Of a stretch of DNA of 64,000 nucleotides, positions 34,711-43,523 are shown one piece after another. A program made the position numbers and the translations under genes. Numbering within the stretch: position 1 is the first letter of the stretch; every line of letters begins with the position of its first letter. The notes under the pieces are model-generated. The model did not search any database. It was not told where the DNA came from and saw nothing but the letters and a program-made list of their open reading frames with translations. This stretch comes from Chryseobacterium contaminans (GTDB lineage: Bacteria; Bacteroidota; Bacteroidia; Flavobacteriales; Weeksellaceae): assembly GCF_001684955.1 (NCBI RefSeq), contig NZ_MAYF01000112.1, positions 40,414 to 104,413 of the forward strand, written 5' to 3'.

Positions 34711-36249
34711 TTATCCCATTGGCAGTTTAATAGTAAACGTGCTTCCTTTTCCTTTGTGGGAGTCTACAATAATCTGTCCTTTGTGCAGTTCTACAATTTT
34801 TTTTACATAGGAAAGTCCTAATCCCTGTCCTTTTACATTGTGAATATTTCCTGTTTCTTCTCTGAAGAACTTCTCAAAAATCTTTGTTTTATTCTGAGTT
34901 TCCATTCCCATTCCTTTATCTGAGATCTCGATCACGTACCAATGCCCTTCATTTCTGGTTTCTACATGAATCTCAGGTGCTTCTGGAGAATATTTGTTGG
35001 CATTATCCAATAAGTTCACCAGCATATTTGAGATGTGGAACTCATCAATTTTAAAATTATATTGAGTAGCATTGAACTGCTGGGTAAGAGTTCCGTTTCT
35101 CTGCTGTACTATCAGGTTGAAGGATTCTGTTGTCTTTTTAATCAGTTCTCTTACATTGGTTTCTTTCAGGAATAATTCAACCTCATTTCTTTCAAGTTTA
35201 GACATGTTCAGAACATTTTCCACCTGCTTTTTCATTCTCAGGTTTTCCTGTTTAATCAATTCTGAATAATATTTTACTTTATCCGGGTTAGTAGCAATTT
35301 TATCGTTCGCTAATGAGTCAGTTGCTACGGAAATAGTTGCCAGAGGGGTTTTGAATTCGTGAGACATATTGTTGATGAAGTCTGTTTTCACTTCAGCAAG
35401 TTTTTTCTGTCTCATCATATAATTAATAGAAATAATATAGATCCCAAGAATTGTAAGCAATGAAAGGAAAGTTCCTAAAAGCATAGGCCAGTTATTCATT
35501 GCCAGTGCATATTCCTTTTTAGGGAAAACTAAAGCCAGATTATATAATGTATTGTATTTTTTGTCAGTGAAAAGAGGGTAACTATAGGTATTGCTGTCCT
35601 TTTTTTCTTTGTAGGCTTTATTGGCAATACTGGTTAGCTTATTGTCTTTATCAACAATTCCATATCCAAATTTTGCAGTAATTCCTCTGATTTTCAATTC
35701 TTTGGTGATGACAGAATCAAGAGTGGCAGGATTTACTCTCTGTGCAATCGGTAAATTGTTACCATATACCTTTACAAACTCTTTTACTGCGTAATCTCCG
35801 GTTTCAATATCCTGATTGATGTCAGAGGTTAAAATTTCGCGGTTGGTAGTGTCTCTTTTTATTTTGTAGGCCGCCTCATCAGTATATAAAGTAGTAAGCT
35901 TTACAGAGTCTCCCTGTTTGGAGATGGGAAGCTGCGCGTTGGAAATAATATTCTTGGAATAGATGATCTGTCTCTGGGTTCCGGAATCTTCTACCTGTTG
36001 AATAGTCGTAAGAGAAGGGTTTTTGCTGTTGGCAAGGATGGTGTTTCTGTTATCCTTAGTCAGGTATTTATCAGCTTCAATTTCTTCAATTGTTTTTGAA
36101 GTATTTTCCAAAACGGAGTAAACTTTATTTGAAAAATCCTGTTCCAGTACGCCGTAATACCCTTTCAGCCAATAAAATTGGAGCGTTACAAAGACAATCA
36201 GTGAGATCGTCATAAACACCGAAATTATTGGGATGAATTTATTATTCAT
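34711..36249 (-). CDS. Sensor histidine kinase
   Basis: 512 residues. There is an N-terminal membrane segment (IPIISVFMTISLIVFVTLQFYWL), a large periplasmic sensor region to about residue 260, and a second membrane segment (MLLGTFLSLLTILGIYIISINYM). The HisKA domain has the phospho-acceptor His297 in NNMSHEFKTPLATIS. The ATPase domain has N-box LVNLLDNANKYSPEAPE, G1 EISDKGMGMETQNK, and G2 VKGQGLGLSYVKKIVELHKG. It is the RprX-type partner of the downstream regulator. The signal it senses cannot be read from the sequence. Confidence 0.93.
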   Translation of the reverse strand: MNNKFIPIISVFMTISLIVFVTLQFYWLKGYYGVLEQDFSNKVYSVLENTSKTIEEIEADKYLTKDNRNTILANSKNPSLTTIQQVEDSGTQRQIIYSKNIISNAQLPISKQGDSVKLTTLYTDEAAYKIKRDTTNREILTSDINQDIETGDYAVKEFVKVYGNNLPIAQRVNPATLDSVITKELKIRGITAKFGYGIVDKDNKLTSIANKAYKEKKDSNTYSYPLFTDKKYNTLYNLALVFPKKEYALAMNNWPMLLGTFLSLLTILGIYIISINYMMRQKKLAEVKTDFINNMSHEFKTPLATISVATDSLANDKIATNPDKVKYYSELIKQENLRMKKQVENVLNMSKLERNEVELFLKETNVRELIKKTTESFNLIVQQRNGTLTQQFNATQYNFKIDEFHISNMLVNLLDNANKYSPEAPEIHVETRNEGHWYVIEISDKGMGMETQNKTKIFEKFFREETGNIHNVKGQGLGLSYVKKIVELHKGQIIVDSHKGKGSTFTIKLPMG

Positions 36250-36450
36250 TATTTAATTATATATGTTTTGGAAAAATGAATGTTAAAATTAATTGTTTTA
36301 AGACTACGTAAACAAAAAACGAGCCAAAAAATTATGTTTTTTTTCTTAAAAGACTGTTTTTTAACAATTATTTATGAATTATTGATTACTTGTCATAGGA
36401 AAAGTCCTTTCTGTAAATAAAGACTTACCTTTAATCAAAATTATTACCTT

Positions 36451-36936
36451 ATGGAATCTAATATCATTTTCAACAAAGATTTTGACTCAAAAAGTATCTA
36501 TGTAATGAATATTTACAAAGCAGATGTTTCAAAAGTGTGGAACTATTTTACCCAGTCCGAATTATTGGACCAGTGGTGGGGCCCAAGACCCTGGAAATGC
36601 GAAACCGTAAAACAGGATTTTAAAGAAGGTGGCATTTGGCTCTATGCTATGGTAGGTCCGAATGGTGAAAAAGGATATTCACAATCTCAATATGGAGAAA
36701 TTATAGAGCACAGAAGTTTTGACTGGACGAGTGCTTTCTGTAATGAAAACGGGGAAGTGAATGAAGATGCTCCAAGATCAAAATGGCTGATCGGTTTTAC
36801 CGGAGTGGAGGAAGGAACAAAAGTAACCGTTAACATTCATTACCAATCTGAAGAAGTAATGAAAAGAATGCTTGATATGGGATTTGAAGAAGGTTTTAAA
36901 ATGGGCCTCAGCCAGCTTAAGGAAATCATCGGATGA
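36451..36936 (+). CDS. SRPBCC (AHSA1-like) domain protein
   Basis: 161 residues, cytoplasmic. It has the START-like ligand-binding fold pattern of Activator-of-Hsp90 homologues: IYKADVSKVWNYFTQSELLDQWWGPRPWKCETVKQDFKEGGIWLYAMVGPNGEKGYS (start), then a buried Trp-rich core and the final EGFKMGLSQLKEIIG helix. The family binds diverse hydrophobic ligands, and no specific function can be assigned. It is a single gene divergent from the sensor kinase and ends at a terminator shared with the paralogue trio. Confidence 0.87.
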   Translation: MESNIIFNKDFDSKSIYVMNIYKADVSKVWNYFTQSELLDQWWGPRPWKCETVKQDFKEGGIWLYAMVGPNGEKGYSQSQYGEIIEHRSFDWTSAFCNENGEVNEDAPRSKWLIGFTGVEEGTKVTVNIHYQSEEVMKRMLDMGFEEGFKMGLSQLKEIIG

Positions 36937-36981
36937 TGTGAAATAAAAAAATGATGACAGATGGTTAGTTTTATGATATGA

Positions 36982-37013
36982 AAATAGGGTACCTCAATTG
37001 AAGTACCCTATTT
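36982..37013. terminator. Bidirectional terminator
   Basis: AAATAGGGTAC and GTACCCTATTT form an 11-bp perfect stem, with A/T-rich sequence on both sides, between convergent genes. Confidence 0.8.
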
Positions 37014-37050
37014 AATAAAATATGGAATAAAAATGTTTTGTGTTGAAGGC

Positions 37051-37878
37051 TTATAGTTTTTCTATGCTGATAAAGGTTCCGTCTGTAGGAACAATTTTGT
37101 AGACATCGGCAACAGTCAGGATAGAAACCCCGCCTGAAACCTGCACTTTAAGCTTATCCCCTTTGTCGAACATCGCCAGAAACTCCATTGTTCCCACTCT
37201 GTTGGCTCCGGCTGTTATCAGGATGGCTTCATTTAAAGGAACATCATTTCGGGCAAGTGTTGCTCCGTTTTTTAAAGCCCTGAAAGAAATTACAGGCGGA
37301 CTTACGTGGAGACCTGAAGTTTTTACCTTTAAACTGATCAGAATTTTATAAAACCCCGATTCCTTAAATGTGAAATTGCTGAAGTCATTATTCACAGTTC
37401 CATGAGGGTCAATAATGCCAAGTTTATCTCCGTCCAAAGTATTGTTATAGAATCCAAAAGGCACATCTTTTTCTCCACATCCGATAAGGACACAGCCTAC
37501 AGATGGAAAATCACTTTCAATGGTTGCCGGATTCATACTGGCACGAGTGGTTCTTCCGCCGGATTCATAAAACGTTGGCTTCCATTGCTCTCCATCATAT
37601 ACAACAACACGCTGAATATCTTTTCTGTACATAATCATTCCCTGCATAGAAAAGTCTTTATCAAAGTGATTAGGTTGATTGGCATTGTACAATGGTAGCT
37701 CAGTTTCATTGTTTACTGTTGGGATCATCATTCCTTTAGATCTTGCTGAATTATCTTCTGTATTCACAACACTGAACATGGAGTTGGGACTTGGATTGGT
37801 TGCGCTCCCAATAATAACCTGAGAAAATGCCATTTTGGCTGTCATTAAAAGGGCGGCGATATATATTTTCTTTCTCAT
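37051..37878 (-). CDS. Secreted paralogue 3 of a tandem family (C1q-like fold suspected)
   Basis: 275 residues with a signal peptide (MRKKIYIAALLMTAKMAFS). The N-terminal third has the shared family pattern IGSATNPSPNSMFSV, SKGMMIPTVNNETELPLYN, GMIMYRKDIQRVVVYDGEQW. The C-terminal domain is beta-rich with ESGFYKILISLKV and FLAMFDKGDKLKVQVSGG, reminiscent of C1q/TNF-like jelly rolls. The function is unknown. It is last of three genes separated by one base or less each, so the trio is an operon. Its GCVLIGCGEKD segment matches CVLLGCGRHV in the first copy. Confidence 0.7.
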   Translation of the reverse strand: MRKKIYIAALLMTAKMAFSQVIIGSATNPSPNSMFSVVNTEDNSARSKGMMIPTVNNETELPLYNANQPNHFDKDFSMQGMIMYRKDIQRVVVYDGEQWKPTFYESGGRTTRASMNPATIESDFPSVGCVLIGCGEKDVPFGFYNNTLDGDKLGIIDPHGTVNNDFSNFTFKESGFYKILISLKVKTSGLHVSPPVISFRALKNGATLARNDVPLNEAILITAGANRVGTMEFLAMFDKGDKLKVQVSGGVSILTVADVYKIVPTDGTFISIEKL

Positions 37879-37879
37879 G

Positions 37880-38719
37880 TTAATTTAATTTTTCTATATA
37901 GATGAAAGTATCTCTATCATTCATTTTAAAATTCACGCCAGCTCCCACATTTAATCCAGTGTCTGCCTGTATACCAGCTCTTAAACGGATCTGATCTCCT
38001 GCATGCAGATACTTTGTAGTGGAAAAATTATTTACAGAATTTGCGCTTCCTGCCGTTACCAGCAAGCCGTAAAGCAGAAAGCTGTTTTCATGAATTTTTT
38101 GCCATCCCTCTGCTGTGGCACTGATATACAGAGCCTGTAGCGAAATAATGGTTGCTGCGTTTCCTACAGACAGACCACCGGCACTGCTTGTTTTTATAGA
38201 CGGATTGATTCTATAAAAGCCATCTGCCGGAATTGTAATTTCTCCATTAGCATTTACTGTAACACCTAAATTATTTACGTTATTTCTATCAAAATCGTTT
38301 AAAATATTAAAATGCAAAGTGGGACGGGCTGTAATTCCTAATACATTGGCAACAGATACATCGGCCGCATTGGACCCAAGAATACTTACATTTTTATAAT
38401 TCTTAATGCTCCTTTCTGTTGCAGCAATCCATCTATAGCCGTCATATTTTACCACATCTCTAATTTCCTTGTTATAAAATATTAAACCATTATCTTCGGG
38501 CTTGTTTTCATACAGATCCAGGTGGGCCGCATTATAATTTGGAAGTTCAGTATGGTTTTCAACAACAGGAAGCATAATTCCTTTAGTATTGTGTTCTATC
38601 TGTAAAGCTGCTCTCGGATGAACAGTTTCAGGTTTGTTGCCTATTTTTATCTGAGCAAATCCCAGAGTGCTTGCAGCTGTTATAATAAAGACTTGGAGTG
38701 TAATCGTTTTTCTGATCAT
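37880..38719 (-). CDS. Secreted paralogue 2 of a tandem family
   Basis: 279 residues from the ATG at 38719; a GTG at 38728 would add three residues and overlap the previous gene. It has a signal peptide (MIRKTITLQVFIITAASTLGFAQ). The shared N-terminal pattern is IKIGNKPETVHPRAALQIEHNTKGIMLPVVENHTELPNYN, then GLIFYNKEIRDVVKYDGYRW. The C-terminal part has FYRINPSIKTSSAGG and YLHAGDQIRLRAG, again suggesting a jelly-roll fold. This copy lacks the GCG Cys segment of the other two. The function is unknown. It ends one base before paralogue 3. Confidence 0.7.
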   Translation of the reverse strand: MIRKTITLQVFIITAASTLGFAQIKIGNKPETVHPRAALQIEHNTKGIMLPVVENHTELPNYNAAHLDLYENKPEDNGLIFYNKEIRDVVKYDGYRWIAATERSIKNYKNVSILGSNAADVSVANVLGITARPTLHFNILNDFDRNNVNNLGVTVNANGEITIPADGFYRINPSIKTSSAGGLSVGNAATIISLQALYISATAEGWQKIHENSFLLYGLLVTAGSANSVNNFSTTKYLHAGDQIRLRAGIQADTGLNVGAGVNFKMNDRDTFIYIEKLN

Positions 38720-38720
38720 T

Positions 38721-39608
38721 TTAATCACTTACTTTGGTGAACATTATTTCTCTTGGGTAGTATTGGGCAATATTAGCATTAGCTGCTGCAGTAAGGGTAA
38801 CTACTACAGACACTGTGGCTAACGGAGAATGTATTCTTGAGACGATATAATCTCCCGGATTCAAACGCATTCTTGTAGTAGTGAAGGCAGCGGTATTGGT
38901 ATCTCCACCAATTCCCAGAATGCCATAATAGTCAGGGAAGAATGTGGTAAGCTTTACTTCGTTATAACTTCCATCGCCTTGTTTAAGATAGGCTCTAAGT
39001 TGATACTGAGGACCACTTGTAAGTGATACGGCTCCACCTGTTTTGGAAGGAACATTCAGATAGATGTCATAAACTCCGGCTTCATTAATAACAAATTTAG
39101 CATTATCAAAGTTCTTATCTCCATAAAGACCGCCTCCGGCTACTATTGCCGTTTCTCTCCTTATATTAAGATTGTTATAAGATTGTTTACCATCAACAGG
39201 AGCTCCAAAGCTAAGCCCTACATGCCGGCCACATCCAAGGAGTACACATACGACACTGGTTTCTTCATCTGCCGTGGATAAAAATCTGGACTGTTTTAGT
39301 TTAAATTCGGCAGCAGTGGGCTCATTGTTCCATTTTCCTCCGTCATAGGAATAAAATGTAGCATGTGTTTTTTCGAACATCATCATTCCTGCCATTTCAC
39401 TATCTGAGCTGGTAGAACTATATAATGGAAGATTTTCAGGAGCTGATACTTCAGGGAGCATCATCCCGTAATTTTTTCCTTCATATTTTCCGTCTACCTT
39501 TAAAATGGCCTTATTGTGAATTTCGACAGCTGGATTTTTCGAAATACCTACTTGTGAAAAGGCCATGCTGACAAAGAGCAACATTAAAGAAGCGCTGATT
39601 TTTTTCAT
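38721..39608 (-). CDS. Secreted paralogue 1 of a tandem family
   Basis: 295 residues with signal peptide MKKISASLMLLFVSMAFSQ. The shared pattern is VGISKNPAVEIHNKAILKVDGKYEGKNYGMMLPEVSAPENLPLYS, then GMMMFEKTHATFYSYDGGKW. The C-terminal domain has GVYDIYLNVPSKTGG and RMRLNPGDYIVSRIHS. The function is unknown; secreted proteins with this layout could be surface or matrix components. It is first of the trio, with a long upstream region (550 bases) that should hold the promoter. Confidence 0.7.
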   Translation of the reverse strand: MKKISASLMLLFVSMAFSQVGISKNPAVEIHNKAILKVDGKYEGKNYGMMLPEVSAPENLPLYSSTSSDSEMAGMMMFEKTHATFYSYDGGKWNNEPTAAEFKLKQSRFLSTADEETSVVCVLLGCGRHVGLSFGAPVDGKQSYNNLNIRRETAIVAGGGLYGDKNFDNAKFVINEAGVYDIYLNVPSKTGGAVSLTSGPQYQLRAYLKQGDGSYNEVKLTTFFPDYYGILGIGGDTNTAAFTTTRMRLNPGDYIVSRIHSPLATVSVVVTLTAAANANIAQYYPREIMFTKVSD

Positions 39609-39793
39609 GGTTTGATTTCTATTTAAATTTTAATCTGTTTTTATTCAGAAGATTTTTTTGAAATACATAGTTTTTTCAGTCCTTAGTTTTTTTTATTTTT
39701 TTTCAAGATTTATCCTGCCCGGCTCATGACGAGTCAGGATATCATTTTTTTGTTGTGTCTTTTCCAGCGCTATTCACCAAGTGTAAGCCTGAA

Positions 39794-39833
39794 GAAATTA
39801 ACCATAGTATTCTGAGGGAAATTGACCATAGTA
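39794..39833. repeat. 16-base direct repeat with a 24-base period
   Basis: GAAATTAACCATAGTA (39794-39809) is repeated as GAAATTGACCATAGTA (39818-39833), one mismatch, starts 24 bases apart. It lies about 190-225 bases upstream of paralogue 1 and could be a paired regulator-binding site. Confidence 0.5.
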
Positions 39834-40039
39834 ACAGGTCAATAGAATGTGGTCTGGCAGTCCCTAAATTACAAATCTAATATGGAATATACCCGGCTAA
39901 TCCTGAAAATTTATAAGAAATGAATATGAATTTTATGAAAATAGAATGTAATGGTTTGGGAATGAATTGGTTTAAAATTTTAATTAAAAATAAAAAATTA
40001 AAATAATTTTTAAATAACAGTTTTATTTTTGTTTAAAAA

Positions 40040-40072
40040 AAATAGAGACAAGTTTTTAGCTTGTCTCTATTT
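40040..40072. terminator. Terminator of the ptrB operon
   Basis: AAATAGAGACAAG (40040-40052) and CTTGTCTCTATTT (40060-40072) form a perfect 13-bp stem with A runs upstream, which read as T on the minus strand. It serves the leftward transcript ending at 40159. Confidence 0.82.
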
Positions 40073-40158
40073 GTATAAAATCGATAGTGTTTTAGGTGGA
40101 TTTTGCTAATAATGATATGATTTCATTATTAAATGTTTAAATAATTGCGTTTTGGACT

Positions 40159-40497
40159 TTAAATCAGTTCTTCTTCCTGAAAGTACTGAATAATTGCTTT
40201 TTTCATAAGCAAGGTCTGCTCATTAGGCTTTAATTCCGGAAGATCTTCCAATTTATCAAACTGTGGCCACCCGTCTTCATAATGGGTGAATTTGTAATAT
40301 CCAAAAGGCTCAAGGAGTCTGCAAACAGCAATGTGGATCAGATTTACTTTGTCTTCTTTTGTATATTTTTGTTGACCGCTGCCCAGTTCCTGTAATCCTA
40401 TTAAGAATAATAAGGTCTCAATAGGCGGGTTCTTCTCGGTCTGGAAATTATCTTCAAAAAACTGTTCTATTTTTTTCCAATATTCAGATTCGTTCAT
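40159..40497 (-). CDS. Conserved hypothetical protein
   Basis: 112 residues from the ATG at 40497; the frame reaches 40566 but its first 23 residues look untranslated. It is acidic and helical, with ESEYWKKIEQFFEDNFQ, PPIETLLFLIGLQELGSGQQKYTKEDKVNLIHIAVCRLL and HYEDGWPQFDKLEDLPEL. No signal or membrane segment. I do not recognise the family by name, but it looks like a core Flavobacteriia protein. It is probably cotranscribed with ptrB, 87 bases upstream on the same strand. Confidence 0.65.
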   Translation of the reverse strand: MNESEYWKKIEQFFEDNFQTEKNPPIETLLFLIGLQELGSGQQKYTKEDKVNLIHIAVCRLLEPFGYYKFTHYEDGWPQFDKLEDLPELKPNEQTLLMKKAIIQYFQEEELI

Positions 40498-40584
40498 ATA
40501 ATTGACAAATGATAAATTAATTTTATTCGTATTTAATCTTTTCTTGTTCTTACAAGCTGCTCTCAAATTTATTAATTGGACATT

Positions 40585-42630
40585 TTACCCTTTATTATCA
40601 ATTTTCAGCAAAAATGCATATTCCAGTGCGTCCTCTTTCAGAGATTCAAATCTTCCACTTGCGCCGCCATGACCTGAGCTCATATCTGTTTTAAAGATCA
40701 GAATATTATTGTCTGTCTTTAACGCTCTGAGTTTGGCCGTCCATTTAGCAGGTTCCCAATATTGTACCTGAGAATCATGGAATCCTGTAGTGATAAGGAT
40801 ATGTGGATAATCCTTGGCTTCAACATTATCGTAAGGAGAATAATCTTTCATATAATGATAATACTCTTCATCATTAGGATTTCCCCATTCATCATATTCC
40901 CCGGTTGTTAAAGGGATTGTATCATCCAACATTGTAGTGACAACATCCACAAAAGGAACCTGTGCTACAATACCATTGAATAATTGAGGCTCATAATTAA
41001 CAACAGCGCCTACCAGAAGTCCTCCGGCACTTCCTCCCATCGCGTACATATGTCTGGATGAAGTGTAGTTTTCTTTAATAAGGTATTTTCCTGCATCAAT
41101 AAAATCGAAGAAGGTGTTTTTCTTGGATAACATTTTTCCATCCTCATACCATTCTCTTCCCAGATATTCTCCACCACGGATATGAGCAATGGCGTAAATA
41201 AAACCTCGATCAAGAAGGGATAATCTTACATTTGAAAAGCTAGCATCCACGGTGTGTCCATAGCTGCCATAACCATATAATAAAAGAGGAGTATCTGCTG
41301 ATTTTTTTGTGTCTTTATGGTATACCAATGAAATAGGGATTTTTGTTTCTCCATCTCTGGAGTTTGCCCATATTCTTTCTGAAATATAATTTTCCGGGAA
41401 GAACTTGCCACCTAAAACCTCTTGTTGTTTCAGAAGTTTTGTGGTTTTATCTTTCATGTTGTACTCATATGTAGAACCAGGCTGAGTAAGGGAAGTGTAA
41501 CCGTAGCGCAGAACTTCAGTGTCAAACTCCAGGTTAATTCCAATGTAAGCTGTATAAGTTGGATCCGAGAAAGGAAGATAGTAAGACTCTTGGGTTTTCT
41601 CATCAATAATTTTGATTTGAAGCAGTCCTTTTTCTCTTTCTTCGAGAACAAGATACTCTTTGAAGATTTCAAAACCTTCCAGTAAAACTTCAGCACGGTG
41701 AGGGATGACGTCTACCCAATTTTCCATACCGCAGTTGTCAATTTTTGTTTTTACAATTTTGAAGTTGGTAGCCCCATCTGCATTTGTAATGATGTAAAAC
41801 TCGTCCTCATAATGTTCTACAGAATATTCAAGATCATCAATTCTTGGCTGAATAACTTTCCAGTCTGCAAAAACATTGTCAGCAGGAATAAAATGATGTT
41901 CATCAGAAATGGTGCTTGAGCTTGCGATGAAAATGTATTGTAAAGATTTTGTTTTAAAGACATTCACATCAAAGGTCTCATCCTTCTCATGGAAAATCAG
42001 GACGTCTTCTGATGCATCAGTTCCTAATTTATGTCTGTAAACCTGAAATGCGCGAAGGCTTTTATCTTTTCTGATGTAAAATACATGTTGATTGTCATTG
42101 GCCCAAACGACCTTTCCTGTGGTGTTTAAGATCTTATCGGGAAGGATTTCTCCAGTCTTTAAATTTTTAAATTTTAAAGTATAGATTCTTCTTCCTACAT
42201 TGTCTGAAGAAAAAGAAGCCAGCTGGTTATCGGGGCTTACTGCAACGCTTCCTACTTCAAAGAAATCTTCTCCTTCCGCTAAAACATTCACGTTAAGTAT
42301 AACCTCTTCTTCGTGGTCAAGGCTTTGATACTTTCTGCAGAAGATAGGATATTCTTTTCCTTCCTCGTAGCGTACAATATACCAATATTCATTAAAGAAA
42401 TAAGGAAGAGATTCGTCATCCTTTTTATAACGGGCTTTCATCTCTTCAAAAAGCTCTTCCTGAAGCTCTTCAGTATCTTTCATTATAAATTCTTCGTAAG
42501 CATTTTCTTCTTCAAGATATTGAATGACTTCTGGATTTTCCCTTTCATTAAGCCAGAAGTAATTGTCTATTCTTCTGTCACCGTGTGTTTCTAGTATTTT
42601 TTCTATTTTTTTTGCCTGTGGAGCTTTCAT
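40585..42630 (-). CDS. ptrB: Oligopeptidase B-like S9 family serine peptidase
   Basis: 681 residues, the normal oligopeptidase B length. It cleaves short peptides after basic residues in related enzymes. The N-terminal beta-propeller (about 1-400) starts after DNYFWLNERENPEVIQYLEEEN. The catalytic domain carries LLLYGYGSYGHTVDASF, IAHIRGGEYLGREWYEDGK, the nucleophile Ser534 in MGGSAGGLLVGAV, the Asp region TTGFHDSQVQYWEPAKW, and the His in GHGGASGRF. No signal peptide, so cytoplasmic. Prolyl oligopeptidase is a less likely alternative, since the FEEM-KAR and GxxYWEP segments are those of oligopeptidase B. Confidence 0.92.
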   Translation of the reverse strand: MKAPQAKKIEKILETHGDRRIDNYFWLNERENPEVIQYLEEENAYEEFIMKDTEELQEELFEEMKARYKKDDESLPYFFNEYWYIVRYEEGKEYPIFCRKYQSLDHEEEVILNVNVLAEGEDFFEVGSVAVSPDNQLASFSSDNVGRRIYTLKFKNLKTGEILPDKILNTTGKVVWANDNQHVFYIRKDKSLRAFQVYRHKLGTDASEDVLIFHEKDETFDVNVFKTKSLQYIFIASSSTISDEHHFIPADNVFADWKVIQPRIDDLEYSVEHYEDEFYIITNADGATNFKIVKTKIDNCGMENWVDVIPHRAEVLLEGFEIFKEYLVLEEREKGLLQIKIIDEKTQESYYLPFSDPTYTAYIGINLEFDTEVLRYGYTSLTQPGSTYEYNMKDKTTKLLKQQEVLGGKFFPENYISERIWANSRDGETKIPISLVYHKDTKKSADTPLLLYGYGSYGHTVDASFSNVRLSLLDRGFIYAIAHIRGGEYLGREWYEDGKMLSKKNTFFDFIDAGKYLIKENYTSSRHMYAMGGSAGGLLVGAVVNYEPQLFNGIVAQVPFVDVVTTMLDDTIPLTTGEYDEWGNPNDEEYYHYMKDYSPYDNVEAKDYPHILITTGFHDSQVQYWEPAKWTAKLRALKTDNNILIFKTDMSSGHGGASGRFESLKEDALEYAFLLKIDNKG

Positions 42631-42718
42631 CAGAATATTTTATTTTTTGTACGTTATGATATGCTTTATGACAACATACTATTCAATGTTAATTTTTGTT
42701 CAAATGTAGTTAAAAAAA

Positions 42719-42748
42719 AACCATCTTTCCTTTACTGAAAAGATGGTT
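42719..42748 (-). terminator. Rho-independent terminator of hemD
   Basis: On the minus strand AACCATCTTT and AAAGATGGTT pair perfectly around a 10-base loop and run into nine or more T residues. Confidence 0.9.
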
Positions 42749-42771
42749 GAGTTTATTTTTTGTATTAAAGA

Positions 42772-43512
42772 CTATTTGTGCAGTGCTTTAATGTATTTTT
42801 CAAGGGCCATGGTCATGGAAGGTGTTTCCTTCGTAGGAGCCATTAGGTCTACTTTTAATCCTGCCTCTTCTGCAGCAGCTAAAGTAGTGTTTCCAAAAAC
42901 ACCGATCTTTGTTTCATCCTGATTGAAGTCTGGGAAATTCTGTTGCAGAGACTTGATGCCTTGCGGACTGAAGAAGATCAGCATATCATAATCTTTAATG
43001 TTGATATCCGTTAGATCGCTGCATACAGTACGGTACATAATAGCTCTTGTCCATTCTACGTTGGCAGAATCTAAAGTTTTTACAATATCCGGACTTAAAA
43101 CATCTGAAGATGGTAACAAATACTTTTCAGTAGGAAATTTCTTGAACAGAGGAAGCAGATCTGAGAAGTTTTTCTCCCCAAAGCTGATCTTTCTTTTTCT
43201 GTATACAATGTGCTTCTGAAGATAGTTGGCAATGGCTTCCGACTGGCAGATGTATCTCATTGTATCCGGAACTGCAAAACGCAACTCTTCTGCAAGTCTG
43301 AAGTAATGGTCAATAGCATTCTTACTGGTAAAAATGATACCGGTATATTGCGTCAGATCTATTTTCTGAGTTCTGAGCTCTTTATTGTCAACCCCTTCGA
43401 CGTGGATAAATGGACGGAAATCAATCTTTATTTTTTCCTTCTTCGCTATATCCAGATATGGTGAAGACTCACTAGGCGCTGGTTGAGAAACCAATATAGA
43501 CTTTATTCTCAT
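42772..43512 (-). CDS. hemD: Uroporphyrinogen-III synthase
   Basis: 246 residues from the ATG at 43512; a longer frame to 43578 lacks family support. HemD closes and rearranges hydroxymethylbilane in haem synthesis. Visible features are SILVSQPAPSESSPYLDIAKK, YTGIIFTSKNAIDHYF, DYDMLIFFSPQGIKSLQQNF, and KIGVFGNTTLAAAEEAGL near the C-terminus, with the expected two Rossmann-like halves. HemD sequences are poorly conserved, but the adjacency to DUF4271, which starts 11 bases upstream of the HemD start, is one I recall as conserved in flavobacteria. Confidence 0.85.
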   Translation of the reverse strand: MRIKSILVSQPAPSESSPYLDIAKKEKIKIDFRPFIHVEGVDNKELRTQKIDLTQYTGIIFTSKNAIDHYFRLAEELRFAVPDTMRYICQSEAIANYLQKHIVYRKRKISFGEKNFSDLLPLFKKFPTEKYLLPSSDVLSPDIVKTLDSANVEWTRAIMYRTVCSDLTDINIKDYDMLIFFSPQGIKSLQQNFPDFNQDETKIGVFGNTTLAAAEEAGLKVDLMAPTKETPSMTMALEKYIKALHK

Positions 43513-43523
43513 CTTTGACTTTA

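Larger units (their letters stand above)
39609..40158. other. 550-base intergenic region
   Basis: No gene is supported here. The part nearest paralogue 1 is a T-rich tract (39650-39720 approximately), the middle carries a 16-base direct repeat (39794-39833), and the left half ends with a very AT-rich stretch. A hairpin lies at 40040-40072. Confidence 0.6.
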
